From assembly GCF_947087965.1 (NCBI RefSeq), contig NZ_CAMUES010000007.1, positions 1 to 64,000 on the forward strand: a stretch of DNA of 64,000 nt. Direction: 5' to 3'. This DNA comes from an uncultured Mobiluncus sp. (GTDB lineage Bacteria > Actinomycetota > Actinomycetes > Actinomycetales > Actinomycetaceae). The notes beneath the pieces are model-generated. The model was not told the origin of the DNA. It searched no databases and was given only the letters and a program-made list of their open reading frames with translations. Each line of letters begins with the position of its first letter. Positions within the stretch are counted from its first letter, which is position 1. Below are positions 51,088-60,770 of this stretch, piece by piece. Both the position numbers and the translations under genes were made by a program.

Positions 51088-53424
51088 ATGCCTAAGTACG
51101 TCATCTTGGGGGCGCTGTCCGCCCTGTGTCTTTTGGCCAGTCCAGCCCTCGCGGCCCCGACCTCCGGGGGAGACACGGCGCCGAGCGAGACTTACAGTAC
51201 AAATTTTTCAGCCGTGTCCTCCCTGCCCGGTTTAAGCAGGTCAGAACTCGGTGACCATGTTGCGCAATTCCAGGCCTCCCTGCGCGGAGAGGTGCCCCAT
51301 TTGGGCCGCGGCGGTCTGGTGACCCAGTCTCGACACGTCGAATCCAACCCGAGCACCGGCACAAAACAGCAGATATCGCGCGTAGACCTGAAGTCCGCAG
51401 TGTCGTTGGTGGCAGTGCAGTGGCCGACGGACGGACCCCAACCTTTGGCGCTACTGGGTCGTTACCTGCAGGGTGGTGCCTGGTCAACCTGGCAAACTAT
51501 TGGCGACGACTTCGAGTCCAGCCGGGACGGTTCCATCGCGGCCAGTGAACCGTGGATTGTGTCCAATGCGGCCAAAGCCGAAGTGGCAGTGGTGCTGCCC
51601 AAATCAGCGGTGGGATTCCAACCCAAAGTTGAGGTCATCGACCCCGGTACGCGTCAAGCCGACCAAAACTACGCCCTGAACGATCAGGGACACACTCATG
51701 CCTTCGTTTCTGCGAAAACACCTACCCTCGTCACTCCGGGCCAAGCTAGCGGACCGGACGGCGGCGACCCGAACGCTACCAAGGACAATCAGGATGACGC
51801 CGGCAACAAAGTCATTCCTCCCTCGAACGTAGAAAACGAATGGACGAAAGTGCCTGCTACCGGCCAGCCCTCCACCTTGTACACGCGGGCAGACTGGGGC
51901 GCTAACGAATCTTGGCGGAGCTGGCGAGCCTACCGCGGCGAGGTGACGGGAGCGGTCGTACACCATACAGCCACCGCCAACGACTACAGCCCCGAAGCGG
52001 TTCCCAGCATCCTGCGTTCCATCTACCGTTACCACGCCATCAGTCTGAAGTGGGGAGACATCGGCTACAACGTGCTGGTGGATAACTTCGGACGCGCTTG
52101 GCAGGGGCGTGCTGGCGATTTCTGGCACTACAACACTGTCGGTGCTCATGCTTCGGGCGTAAACTCTTGGACTTTCGGGATTTCCGTGCTGGGCAATTAC
52201 ACGGATTTCCGCCCCTCGGACGCGGCGGTAGACACGGTTTCTCGCGTTATTGCCTACAAACTGAAGCCCACCGGCCTGGATCCCCTGGAACTTCAGACCA
52301 CGATCCACAAGGGCAAAGGAACTATTACCGCGCCGGTCATCTCGGGACACCGTGACGTCGGTGCCACCGCCTGCCCCGGCAACGCCTTTTACGCGTTCCT
52401 GCCGACGTTGCGCCAGATGGTCGCGGAATACATTTCCCAACCGAGCGACCCAATTAAAGTGCCCGACTATGCCCAACTCCAGCAAAACCAGATAAATGCC
52501 GGCGTTCCGTTAGCTTTGGCTGGTGCAGATCGTGTGGGCACCTCTATTGAGATTGCCCGTCATGCTTTCCCGCAAGGCTCGCGCACGGTCTACCTGGCCA
52601 ACGCGGTCAATACCGCTGACGCGCTGGCCGGCGGGTCGCTCACGGATGGCCCGATTGTGCTGGTATCAGCTAAACGGGACGCTCAAGCGGCGGTCGCGAA
52701 CTATGTGCGAGAAGCGAAAGCTACGAAGGTGGTGGCTTTGGGCGGCCCTGGAGCGGTGAGCAACGCGGCCTTGAATGCCGCGGCGGGAGGTGTGGCTACC
52801 GAGCGTATCGGGGGCGGCGACCGGGTGGAGACTTCTGCCCTCATTGCCCGCCACGCCGCGGGAACGCGACCGGCCAGTGCCGTGTTCCTGGCGGAAATGT
52901 CACAAGGAATAGACGCGTTAGCGGCCGGTTCGTTGACGGCTGGGCCGGTCATTCTGGTTCCCACCAACGGCAAGCTGCCCGCGGTCGTGACCCAGACGAT
53001 TGCGGCCATAAACCCGGCCAAAGTGGTGGCTTTGGGCGGACCGGGTGCGGTCTCGAATCGGATTTTGTCCCAAGCCTCCGCCGGGCGTGCCTCCGAACGT
53101 ATCTTTGGGGCCGACCGCTACGAGACTGCCCGTGAAATCAGTAAATATCAGTTCCCGCAAGGCTCCGCGCAGGTCTACCTGGCTTCTGGAAAGAACCCGG
53201 TTGACGCGGTAGCTGGTGGGGTGCTGACGGACGGGCCGATTCTGCTGCTGCCCAACGCCCGAGGGAAATCTTTGAACGGGAGCATCGCCGCTGAAATTGT
53301 GCGTCTCCAGGCGCACACGGCCACGGCCTTGGGTGGACCCGGCGCGGTGGCACAGGAGCAAATTAACCAGGTCTTTGTGACCTTGCAATCCATCGGTGCC
53401 ACCCCGACAACCAGCACCAAATAG
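51088..53424 (+). CDS. Secreted N-acetylmuramoyl-L-alanine amidase with CWB2 repeats
   Basis: Predicted peptidoglycan hydrolase held on the cell wall. Sec signal at residues 1-22 (ALAA cut site), an uncharacterised region to about 260, a PGRP/amidase_2 domain about 263-445 with VVHHTA (zinc His), HYNTVGAHASG and SGHRDVGATACPG, and three tandem cell-wall-binding 2 repeats about 475-760, each with GADR/GGDR near the start and ALGGPGAV near the end. 778 aa. ATG 51088 with GGAG six bases upstream; the TTG 51076 frame start is rejected. It is followed by a strong terminator. Confidence 0.92.
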   Translation: MPKYVILGALSALCLLASPALAAPTSGGDTAPSETYSTNFSAVSSLPGLSRSELGDHVAQFQASLRGEVPHLGRGGLVTQSRHVESNPSTGTKQQISRVDLKSAVSLVAVQWPTDGPQPLALLGRYLQGGAWSTWQTIGDDFESSRDGSIAASEPWIVSNAAKAEVAVVLPKSAVGFQPKVEVIDPGTRQADQNYALNDQGHTHAFVSAKTPTLVTPGQASGPDGGDPNATKDNQDDAGNKVIPPSNVENEWTKVPATGQPSTLYTRADWGANESWRSWRAYRGEVTGAVVHHTATANDYSPEAVPSILRSIYRYHAISLKWGDIGYNVLVDNFGRAWQGRAGDFWHYNTVGAHASGVNSWTFGISVLGNYTDFRPSDAAVDTVSRVIAYKLKPTGLDPLELQTTIHKGKGTITAPVISGHRDVGATACPGNAFYAFLPTLRQMVAEYISQPSDPIKVPDYAQLQQNQINAGVPLALAGADRVGTSIEIARHAFPQGSRTVYLANAVNTADALAGGSLTDGPIVLVSAKRDAQAAVANYVREAKATKVVALGGPGAVSNAALNAAAGGVATERIGGGDRVETSALIARHAAGTRPASAVFLAEMSQGIDALAAGSLTAGPVILVPTNGKLPAVVTQTIAAINPAKVVALGGPGAVSNRILSQASAGRASERIFGADRYETAREISKYQFPQGSAQVYLASGKNPVDAVAGGVLTDGPILLLPNARGKSLNGSIAAEIVRLQAHTATALGGPGAVAQEQINQVFVTLQSIGATPTTSTK

Positions 53425-53435
53425 GGCCTGAACTG

Positions 53436-53471
53436 CGGGGGCTCGGGGCGATTCCCGAGCCCCCGTTTTTT
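53436..53471 (+). terminator. Rho-independent terminator after the amidase gene
   Basis: Perfect 12-bp stem (53436-53447 with 53454-53465), 6-base loop, then TTTTTT. Confidence 0.95.
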
Positions 53472-53705
53472 GTGCCCGGGATAATTTGCGGGGTAGGAGT
53501 CCTCGATATCGGGGGTGTCCGTTGCGGAGCGATTCTAATTTGCGTTTAAATCGGGGTTGCTGGTCTATATAGCCACGTACCCCGATTTAATCGCAGATTT
53601 CGATTACCAAACGCGGATATTGTTTGGCCCGCCCGCTTTCCACCAGGTTCCGCTAGGCTCCGTTGGGATAAGATGGAGGAGTTTGATTTGGTCAGAAAGG
53701 CAGCT

Positions 53706-54305
53706 ATGGGTCGCATCGTTGAAACCGCCCAAATTGCGCCGTCGGCTGCAATCGGTGCCGACTGCTCGATTTGGGATTACGCCCAAGTCCGCGAAGATGC
53801 GGTGCTGGGAGAAAACTGCATCGTGGGACGCGGAGCCTACATCGATGCCGGCGTGAAAGTCGGCGCGAATTGCAAGATTCAAAACTATGCCCTGGTTTAT
53901 GAACCAGCGGTGCTGGAAGACGGCGTGTTCGTCGGTCCGGCCGCGGTCTTGACCAATGACCAGTGGCCGCGGGCCATCAACCCGGACGGCACCTTGAAAT
54001 CCGCAACTGATTGGGAAGCCGTAGGGGTGACGTTGCGCCACGGTTGTGCCATCGGGGCTCGGGCAGTGTGCATCGCCCCGGTTACCGTGGGGCGGTGGGC
54101 CACAGTCGGTTCCGGCGCGGTGGTCAGCCGTGACGTTCCCGATTACGCCCTGGTGGTTGGCGTTCCGGCTCGCCAGATTGGGTGGGTAGGGCGCGCCGGG
54201 GTGCGCCTCGAAGCGGTGGAAGGCAAAGCCGGGTGCTGGCGGTGTCCCGTGACTGGACAGACCTATACCGAAACTGACGGAACGTTGACTTTGGACGAAG
54301 TCTGA
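53706..54305 (+). CDS. Hexapeptide N-acetyltransferase, WbpD/WlbB type
   Basis: Left-handed beta-helix acetyltransferase that probably acetylates the 3-amino group of UDP-2-acetamido-3-amino-glucuronate. Repeated hexapeptide turns run from about residue 10 to 165 (IGADCS, VLGENC, GVKVGAN, GCAIGAR, VTVGRW, ATVGSG), ending GVPARQIGW and a CWRCPVTGQTY knuckle. 199 aa from ATG 53706, which has GAAAGG six bases upstream; ATG 53673 is an alternative without ribosome site. First gene of the sugar locus. Confidence 0.85.
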   Translation: MGRIVETAQIAPSAAIGADCSIWDYAQVREDAVLGENCIVGRGAYIDAGVKVGANCKIQNYALVYEPAVLEDGVFVGPAAVLTNDQWPRAINPDGTLKSATDWEAVGVTLRHGCAIGARAVCIAPVTVGRWATVGSGAVVSRDVPDYALVVGVPARQIGWVGRAGVRLEAVEGKAGCWRCPVTGQTYTETDGTLTLDEV

Positions 54306-54337
54306 GGCTTTAGAGAGTACACAAGCAAGGAGACAAT

Positions 54338-55438
54338 ATGAGTAAAGAATTCATCCCCGCAGCCAAGCCGATTATCGGCGCGGAAGAACGCGAAGCAGTG
54401 GATGCGGTACTGCGCACCGGAATGTTGGCTCAGGGCAGTGTAGTGGCCGAGTTTGAACAGGAATTTGGCACCCAGCTGGGGGCGGGGAGGGAGACCGTGG
54501 CGGTCAACGCCGGAACTTCCGCCCTGCTGTGTGGGCTGCTGGCGGCGGGAATCGGGGCGGGCGATGAAGTCATCGTGCCGTCCTTTACCTTTGCCGCTAC
54601 GGCGAATTCGGTGGCGCTGACCGGGGCAAAGCCCGTGTTTGCTGACATTGAGGCGGAGCATTTCTGCCTCGATCCCGCTGCGGTTGAGGCGGCCATCACG
54701 CCGAACACTAGGGCGATTTTGCCGGTCCACCTCTATGGACATCCGGCGAATATGACCGAGCTGGGTCGGATTGCGCGCGAACACAACCTGATGATTTTTG
54801 AGGACGCCTGCCAGGCTCACGGGGCGACTTGGGACGGTCAGCCGGTCGGGACATTTGGGACGTTTGGGGCGTTCTCGCTGTACCCAACCAAGAACATGAC
54901 CTCCGGCGAGGGCGGCATGATTACCTCTGAAGCTCCTGAGCACGCCCGCAAATGCCGCCTGTACCGCAATCAGGGCATGGAAAAGCAGTACCAGAACGAA
55001 GTCATCGGCTTTAACCTGCGCATGACGAACATTCACGCCGCAATCGGGCGTGAACAGCTGAAAAAGGTCGCGGGCTGGACCGCGAAACGCCAGGAAAACG
55101 CCGCTTTCCTGAGCGCAAACCTGCGGGGAGTCGCCGTCCCGGCCATTGCTCCGCAAGCCTCCCACGTGTTCCACCAATACACGATTCGAGTCACGGCCGA
55201 CCGTGATGGGTTTGTCCAGGCGTTGCGCGAGGAATACCAGATTGGTTCGGGTGTGTACTACCCGATTCCCAATCACCGGTTGCCGTCCCTGTGCCACTTT
55301 GCGCCGGGCTTGGACCTGCCCCAGACTGAAGCGGCCGCCCGCGAAGTCGTGTCCCTGCCGGTGCATCCTTCCCTAGACCAGGAAGACCTGGAGCGCATCG
55401 TGACTGCCGTGAACGCCTTGGCCAAAGCCGGTGCCTAG
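54338..55438 (+). CDS. DegT/DnrJ/EryC1/StrS aminotransferase, WbpE/WlbC type
   Basis: PLP-dependent sugar aminotransferase, expected to install the 3-amino group on the UDP-3-keto-hexuronate. Lys185 in SLYPTKNMTSGEGG binds PLP; NAGTSALLCGLLA near 57, EDACQAHGA near 155. 366 aa, normal length. ATG with AAGGAG upstream. The neighbours (acetyltransferase before, dehydrogenase after) match the wbp/wlb pathway. Confidence 0.9.
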   Translation: MSKEFIPAAKPIIGAEEREAVDAVLRTGMLAQGSVVAEFEQEFGTQLGAGRETVAVNAGTSALLCGLLAAGIGAGDEVIVPSFTFAATANSVALTGAKPVFADIEAEHFCLDPAAVEAAITPNTRAILPVHLYGHPANMTELGRIAREHNLMIFEDACQAHGATWDGQPVGTFGTFGAFSLYPTKNMTSGEGGMITSEAPEHARKCRLYRNQGMEKQYQNEVIGFNLRMTNIHAAIGREQLKKVAGWTAKRQENAAFLSANLRGVAVPAIAPQASHVFHQYTIRVTADRDGFVQALREEYQIGSGVYYPIPNHRLPSLCHFAPGLDLPQTEAAAREVVSLPVHPSLDQEDLERIVTAVNALAKAGA

Positions 55439-55551
55439 ACAACGGCGTGGCGCCGGTGCGTTAGCATGGGGGCGCCGCGTGGTGGTGTGGAGGCGTTTAG
55501 AAACGGTCCGGGGGACCGTTTTAGCCGGAACTCAAAGCAGATAGGAAAGTC

Positions 55552-56538
55552 ATGAAAGAAATACGTGTTGGAGTAATCGGAATCGGCTCAATGGGCAGAC
55601 ACCACGTCCGCAACGTCCGCGAGACTCCTGGCGAAACCCTCGTCGCCGTAGCGGATCCGGCCGGTGACAAGTTCGGGGTGGCGGGGGAACTGGAGGTTCT
55701 TCCCGACGTGTCGGCCCTGATTGGCGCCGGTATCGAGGCTGCGGTCGTGGCAGTGCCTACGGCTTTTCACCTGGAAGTGGCGCTGCAGCTGGCCGCCGCG
55801 GGTGTCCCGGCCCTCATCGAAAAGCCCCTGGCTCGCACGGTTGCGGAAGGCGAGCAAATCGTGAGCGCTTTCCAGCGGGCCAACCTGGTGGGTGCCGCCG
55901 GTTACGTAGAACGCTGCAACCCGGCCTTGATCGAGCTGCAAAAGCGGGTTGCCGCCGGCGAACTCGGGGAGGTATTCCAGATTGCCACGCGGCGTCAAGG
56001 CCCGTTCCCCGCCCGAATTTCAGACGTGGGGGTCATCAAGGACCTGGCGACTCATGACGTGGATTTGACCGCGTGGATTGCGGGTTCGCGCTACCAATCC
56101 GTGTCCGCCCGGACGGCTCGCAAATCTGGGCGCGAACATGAAGACTTGCTGTTCGCCACCGGGGTGCTGGAAAACGGGGTGCTGGTAAACCACATCGTCA
56201 ACTGGTTCAGTCCTTTCAAAGAGCGCCTGACCACCGTCACCGGTGAAAAGGGCGCGCTGGTCGCGGATACGATGAATTCCACTTTGACGTTCTATGAAAA
56301 TGGCACGAAAGCTGTGGAATGGGATCAGGTGGCGAACGTCCGCGGGGTCAGCGTTGGGGAAGTGACTCAATACGCCTTGGACCAGCGCGAACCGCTGCGG
56401 GTGGAGCACGAGAACTTTGTGGCCGCCCTGAACGGGGACGCCAGCCGAATCGTGCCGCTCACGGACGCGCTGCAGACTCTCAGGGTGTTGGAGGCGATGG
56501 TTCAGTCGCGAGACACGGGACAAACGGTCGACCTGTAG
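55552..56538 (+). CDS. Gfo/Idh/MocA oxidoreductase, WbpB/WlbA type
   Basis: NAD-dependent sugar dehydrogenase, expected to oxidise C3 of UDP-GlcNAc-uronate. Rossmann motif GVIGIGSMGRHHVRN near residues 7-21, EKPLA near 96-100 (catalytic Lys), and VIKDLATHDVDLTAWI near 162. 328 aa. ATG with ATAGGAAAG upstream. 113 bases separate it from the aminotransferase gene. Confidence 0.88.
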   Translation: MKEIRVGVIGIGSMGRHHVRNVRETPGETLVAVADPAGDKFGVAGELEVLPDVSALIGAGIEAAVVAVPTAFHLEVALQLAAAGVPALIEKPLARTVAEGEQIVSAFQRANLVGAAGYVERCNPALIELQKRVAAGELGEVFQIATRRQGPFPARISDVGVIKDLATHDVDLTAWIAGSRYQSVSARTARKSGREHEDLLFATGVLENGVLVNHIVNWFSPFKERLTTVTGEKGALVADTMNSTLTFYENGTKAVEWDQVANVRGVSVGEVTQYALDQREPLRVEHENFVAALNGDASRIVPLTDALQTLRVLEAMVQSRDTGQTVDL

Positions 56539-56543
56539 CTCCT

Positions 56544-57752
56544 ATGTGTTCTCAAGCGCACCCTGATGTCACCGTGGTATCCCGGATTTTTGCCCCGGAG
56601 CCGGCCGCGGCATCCTTCCGGCTCGAAGCCCTGGTGAAAGCCCTGCTAGAACACCGGGCCGCCGTCAATGTCTTGACCACGATTCCCGCTCCCGGCACGG
56701 ACCGCGACGCGCGGGCGCAAGTCGAAACACAAACCGGCGCGGGCGACCTGCTGCACATCCAACGAGTCCAGGCCAAACGCGACGAAACCGGGTATATTCG
56801 CGGCTACCTGCCCTATATGAGCTTTGACATTCCCGCGTTTTTCCGGCTGCTGTTCGCCCCGAGCCCCAGGGTTTATGTCAGTGAGCCGCCGCCGACTACC
56901 GGGGCGATGCTGCGCGTTTTGGCGGCCCTGAAACGCCGTCCTTACGTGTATTACGCCGCCGATATTTGGTCAGATGCGGCCCAGACCAGCGCCCCGGGCT
57001 GGGTGGTGCGGGCTCTGCGGGCGGTGGAACGTTTCGCGCTGCGCGGAGCCGCCACGGTCATTGCCGTGTCTGACCAGGTGGCAGCCCGTTGTCAGGAGCT
57101 GGGAGCCCGGCGGGTGGCCGTGGTGGAAAACGGGATAGATACCGAGGTGTTTACCGCGCACGGTCCCGCCCCGCAGCCGGTGGCGGGGTTGAGTGCCGAT
57201 GAGGTAGCTGAGGCGGATTGGTTGGTTTATGCTGGGACGGCTTCGGAGTGGCAGGGGGCAGAAATTTTTGCCCAGGCTTTTGCCGAAGTTGCCCCGAAGT
57301 TTCCCCGCGCCCGCCTGCTGTTCTTGGGGCAGGGCAGTTCTTTTGCCGCGATGCGCGATATTGCCCAGCGCCTGGAGCCGGGGCGAATCCTGTTCGATCA
57401 GGTGTCCCCGGTTGAGGCCGCGGCCTGGCAGCGTCAGGCGCGGGCCTGCCTGGTCAGTATCAAACCGGGGCTGGGCTACGATTTCGCCTACCCGACCAAG
57501 GTGCTGGCGGGGCTGGCTTGCGGAACTCCGGTCATTTACGTGGGCGCGGGTCCGGCCGGCGCGGACATCACCGAAAACCGGTTAGGTTTGGCCCTGCCTT
57601 ATGACCGCGAAGTCCTGAAAATGGCTCTGACCAGTGTTTTAGAGGGTCGGTTGCGGACCGGTGAGACGCGCAAGTGGGTGCAGGAGCACCGTTCGTTGCG
57701 TTTGACCGGCCAGAACGCGGCTCGGGTGGTTTTGGCGCGGATACGTCACTAG
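56544..57752 (+). CDS. GT4 glycosyltransferase
   Basis: GT-B-fold transferase of the surface polysaccharide; donor and acceptor unknown. N-terminal VVSRIFAPEPAAASFRLEAL, mid-region VAVVENGIDTEVF near 190, LVYAGTASEWQGAEIF near 222, and a C-terminal KVLAGLACGTPVIYVGAG near 320. 402 aa from ATG 56544, five bases after the dehydrogenase stop; ribosome site weak, so translational coupling is likely. Confidence 0.83.
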   Translation: MCSQAHPDVTVVSRIFAPEPAAASFRLEALVKALLEHRAAVNVLTTIPAPGTDRDARAQVETQTGAGDLLHIQRVQAKRDETGYIRGYLPYMSFDIPAFFRLLFAPSPRVYVSEPPPTTGAMLRVLAALKRRPYVYYAADIWSDAAQTSAPGWVVRALRAVERFALRGAATVIAVSDQVAARCQELGARRVAVVENGIDTEVFTAHGPAPQPVAGLSADEVAEADWLVYAGTASEWQGAEIFAQAFAEVAPKFPRARLLFLGQGSSFAAMRDIAQRLEPGRILFDQVSPVEAAAWQRQARACLVSIKPGLGYDFAYPTKVLAGLACGTPVIYVGAGPAGADITENRLGLALPYDREVLKMALTSVLEGRLRTGETRKWVQEHRSLRLTGQNAARVVLARIRH

Positions 57753-57815
57753 CTTTGTGCGGCGCTTTCGCGGGTTCGCTAGCTTCGCGCCTAGGTACAG
57801 ATGCCCCGGGCTTGG

Positions 57816-57821
57816 TAAGTT
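57816..57821 (+). promoter_or_regulatory. -10 box of the 2-epimerase gene, leaderless type
   Basis: TAAGTT, then 6 bases, then the GTG at 57828. Confidence 0.35.
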
Positions 57822-57827
57822 AGAGAC

Positions 57828-58904
57828 GTGAAAATCATGTCGATTGTGGGGGCGCGCCCCCAGTTTGTGAAACTGGCACCGATCGCGAAGGCGTGCGCCC
57901 AGGCAGAGGTGGAACATCTCATTGTCCATACCGGCCAGCACTACGACCCGATGCTGTCCGAAGTGTTCTTTCAAGACCTGGAGATTCCGCGTCCCGACGT
58001 ACATCTCAACGTGGGTAGCGCCAGTCACGGGGTGCAAACCGGGCGGATGCTGGCTGAGCTGGAACCGGTCATTGCTGAGGCGCAGCCGGATTGGGTGCTG
58101 GTTTATGGGGACACAAACTCGACGCTGGCCGGGGCGCTCGCGGCGGTAAAGATTCACCAGCGGGTCGCGCACCTGGAGGCCGGGCTACGTTCCTTTAACC
58201 GGGACATGCCCGAAGAAATCAACCGGGTGCTCACTGACCACGCCGCGGATTTGCTGCTGGTGCCCACCCAGGTTGCGATGCGCCACCTGGCAGACGAAGG
58301 CCTAGAGGACCGCTCGGTCCTGGTCGGAGACGTGATGACTGACGTACTGTTCACGATTCGTGACCGGGTCCAATCCGGGCAGATTGCGAATCCTCTCCCC
58401 GCCGAACTCGGCTTGGCGGCTTCCGAGTACGCCCTAGCCACCATTCACCGAGCCGAAAACACCGACGATCCGAGCCGTCTCGAGGCCGTGGTGGCGGCTC
58501 TCGCGGACCTGCCGTTCCCCGTCGTGCTGCTGGCCCACCCGCGCTTGCGCGCCAAAGCGGAGGCGGCGGGCGTGAACCTGGCGCGCGGGGCCGTTCACCT
58601 GCACGAACCGCTGGCATATCCGCAGCTGGTGGCGGCGGCGCTGCAGGCTCGCCACATCGTCACGGATTCCGGGGGGCTGCAAAAGGAAGCGTTCTTGCTG
58701 CGGGTCCCGGCCACCACGGTGCGACCACAAACCGAGTGGGTAGAGACGGTTGAGCTGGGCTGGAACCAGCTGGCCGAACCAGCCTCGCTGGTTCAGGCGG
58801 CGACCCGGCCTCTGCCTGAGCCGACCGCAGCCACCCCCTACGGAACTGGCACCGCCGCTCATGAAGCCGTAAAGGTCCTGGTGGAACGCGCAGCCCAGGG
58901 CTGA
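57828..58904 (+). CDS. UDP-GlcNAc 2-epimerase family protein, WecB/WbpI type
   Basis: Non-hydrolysing 2-epimerase. By its neighbours it should convert UDP-2,3-diacetamido-glucuronate to the manno form (WbpI/WlbD role), although a plain UDP-GlcNAc/ManNAc role cannot be excluded from sequence. SIVGARPQFVKLAPI near residues 5-19, VHTGQHYDPMLSEVF near 37-51, VYGDTNSTLAG near 93, HLEAGLRSFNRDMPEEINR near 116, and TDSGGLQKEAF near 279. 358 aa. Confidence 0.88.
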   Translation: MKIMSIVGARPQFVKLAPIAKACAQAEVEHLIVHTGQHYDPMLSEVFFQDLEIPRPDVHLNVGSASHGVQTGRMLAELEPVIAEAQPDWVLVYGDTNSTLAGALAAVKIHQRVAHLEAGLRSFNRDMPEEINRVLTDHAADLLLVPTQVAMRHLADEGLEDRSVLVGDVMTDVLFTIRDRVQSGQIANPLPAELGLAASEYALATIHRAENTDDPSRLEAVVAALADLPFPVVLLAHPRLRAKAEAAGVNLARGAVHLHEPLAYPQLVAAALQARHIVTDSGGLQKEAFLLRVPATTVRPQTEWVETVELGWNQLAEPASLVQAATRPLPEPTAATPYGTGTAAHEAVKVLVERAAQG

Positions 58905-59022
58905 ATCCGGTCTGTAAAAATGGTCTAGACTGCCCACTGCCCAAATGCTAGATTTAAGGCACCGTGACGATGGGGCCGCGGGGTGTATCTGCGGTTTTAC
59001 TGACCGAAGCTAAGGGGGAGTC

Positions 59023-59298
59023 ATGGAAAACAGGGCGCGAAAATATTTGGTGGCGGGTATTGTTGCCGTTGTCCTCGCGGTGGTGATGCAGTTTGTCCAA
59101 CCCCAGTTCACGTCGGGCTTTGTGGCAGAAGATCGTCCCATTGACGGCGTGTACATGTTCATGCAGTTCCTCAGCTCGATTAGCTCTTGGTTTTTAATGC
59201 CTTTAGGAACCGCACTGATAGTGGCCTCATTCGTAATAAACGAGGTCGCGCGGATGCTGGGCAAGCCCAGCGAGGCCCGTCAGCCGGACGGAGATTAG
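59023..59298 (+). CDS. Small two-helix membrane protein
   Basis: 91 aa with two hydrophobic segments (about 8-25 and 45-72) and a hydrophilic tail. No family recognised. ATG follows AAGGGGGAGTC, a strong ribosome site, and TAGATT lies at 58950-58955, so it is probably real. Its last four bases overlap the end of the converging flippase gene. Confidence 0.65.
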   Translation: MENRARKYLVAGIVAVVLAVVMQFVQPQFTSGFVAEDRPIDGVYMFMQFLSSISSWFLMPLGTALIVASFVINEVARMLGKPSEARQPDGD

Positions 59299-60668
59299 GC
59301 TGCTGCCGTGTCGAAGCGGGCGGCGACGTGTAGGGCGAGCCCGATGAATACGACCAGCATGACGGTCATGGCGGCGCTCAAAACCCCGCAGGTGGCGAGG
59401 ATGCCCCAGCCGAGCCAGCCTGCCAGCCCCAGCAACCCGAGGGGAACCGCCGCAAACACGAGGGAAAACACTAGGGACACCTGTTGCGTTTCGGTAACCA
59501 CAAAAATATTGGAAACCGGCGACGTCACCAAATTCACGTAGAGCCACGGACATAAAATCGTCACAATCAGCCCCGCCATCTCCCAGCGCGCCCCGAAAAT
59601 GAGCGGAATCAGCCAGGGGGATAGCGCCGCCAAAGCCGCAAACGGCACCAGACCCGCCAAAGCGCCGCGTTTCGTGACGCTGGCGGCCATCGCTCGCAAC
59701 TGACCGCGTGGGGTATTGGTCAGCTCACGGAAATACACTTGTGACACCGCGCCGTTAATCAGGGCGACCGGAGCCTGCACGATGAGCCACGCGAAAGAAA
59801 ACTGCCCCAGCATGGCGGTGGAGAAAATCGCCGCAATCATCAGATTGATGCCGTTTACCCGCACCGCGTCAGCGATAGCGGACGGCCCGTTCAACAGGGG
59901 CATCTTCCGGTATCGGCGCAAGGCTCGCCGCCTCGCTCCAGGGGTCTTGTCCACATCCACCCGGCTGCTTCGTGCCCGATAACCTAAGGTGATAGTCGCG
60001 GCCAGGACCCCGAAAATTCGCCCGCCGATGAGCCCGACGGCCCCGCCCAAACCAACCAGCCAGGCCCCAATCTGTAACCCGACCTGCGCCACGGCGCTAA
60101 ACAGCCGGTTGACTGAAATTTGGCGATATTCTCCCAGCCGATTCAACCAAAAGGTCCAAATGGAACTCAAGGAAGTAACCGTGACATACAGGGCGGCAAA
60201 AATCAGCAGCGGGGCGACTTGTGGCCACCTCCGGCTCAGTGCAAAGGTTGCCACCACGCACCCGGCCAGGAAAATGACCGAAAAAATCACGTTTATCGTC
60301 ACCGACAGGCGCACGACCTGTTTCGCGTCCCGGTCAGTATCTGGCAGCATTATGGCCGGATCGTAGCGACCCGCCGCAAGCACCGCGCCAATCGAGCCGA
60401 TAGAAACAATGATGGAAAGCACGCCGAAATCGCTGTCGGTATAAATCCTGGCCAAAACCAGGTAACCCAGCAGGGTAATCAGCTGAGCCCCGCCGGTGCC
60501 GCCCAGCATAGTCAGCACATCGGTGAGGACTCGGTGGCGGCCGAGCCAAGCCCGCAGTCCGGAGGTGTCTGCGGTCGAGGGAGGTGCGGTCGAAGCCTCG
60601 TTCTCCGCAGGAGTCCCAGGCTTTTCCGGGTTTGGCCCGGCCGGGGACGCGGGAAGCTCAGCACTCAT
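59295..60668 (-). CDS. Polysaccharide flippase, Wzx/PST type
   Basis: Membrane transporter that flips undecaprenyl-linked sugar units outwards. About 12-14 hydrophobic segments; family-like start LTDVLTMLGGTGGAQLITLLGYLVLARIY-type region near residue 48 and YRKMPLLNGPSAIADAVR near 257. 457 aa with a 40-residue hydrophilic Pro/Ala-rich N-terminus. ATG 60668 with TAGACT six bases upstream. Convergent with the small membrane protein, divergent from the dehydrogenase gene. Confidence 0.87.
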   Translation of the reverse strand: MSAELPASPAGPNPEKPGTPAENEASTAPPSTADTSGLRAWLGRHRVLTDVLTMLGGTGGAQLITLLGYLVLARIYTDSDFGVLSIIVSIGSIGAVLAAGRYDPAIMLPDTDRDAKQVVRLSVTINVIFSVIFLAGCVVATFALSRRWPQVAPLLIFAALYVTVTSLSSIWTFWLNRLGEYRQISVNRLFSAVAQVGLQIGAWLVGLGGAVGLIGGRIFGVLAATITLGYRARSSRVDVDKTPGARRRALRRYRKMPLLNGPSAIADAVRVNGINLMIAAIFSTAMLGQFSFAWLIVQAPVALINGAVSQVYFRELTNTPRGQLRAMAASVTKRGALAGLVPFAALAALSPWLIPLIFGARWEMAGLIVTILCPWLYVNLVTSPVSNIFVVTETQQVSLVFSLVFAAVPLGLLGLAGWLGWGILATCGVLSAAMTVMLVVFIGLALHVAARFDTAAA

Positions 60669-60674
60669 GGTGTC

Positions 60675-60680
60675 AGTCTA
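60675..60680 (-). promoter_or_regulatory. -10 box of the flippase gene, leaderless type
   Basis: TAGACT on the minus strand, 6 bases before the ATG at 60668. Confidence 0.45.
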
Positions 60681-60770
60681 GCGTAGAATCAACCGTGGGC
60701 AGATGGCGCCGAGTTAGCGCTGCGATGCCGCACAGGTATCACGTAAGTGCCGCGAAAGGAAGGAAACGCC

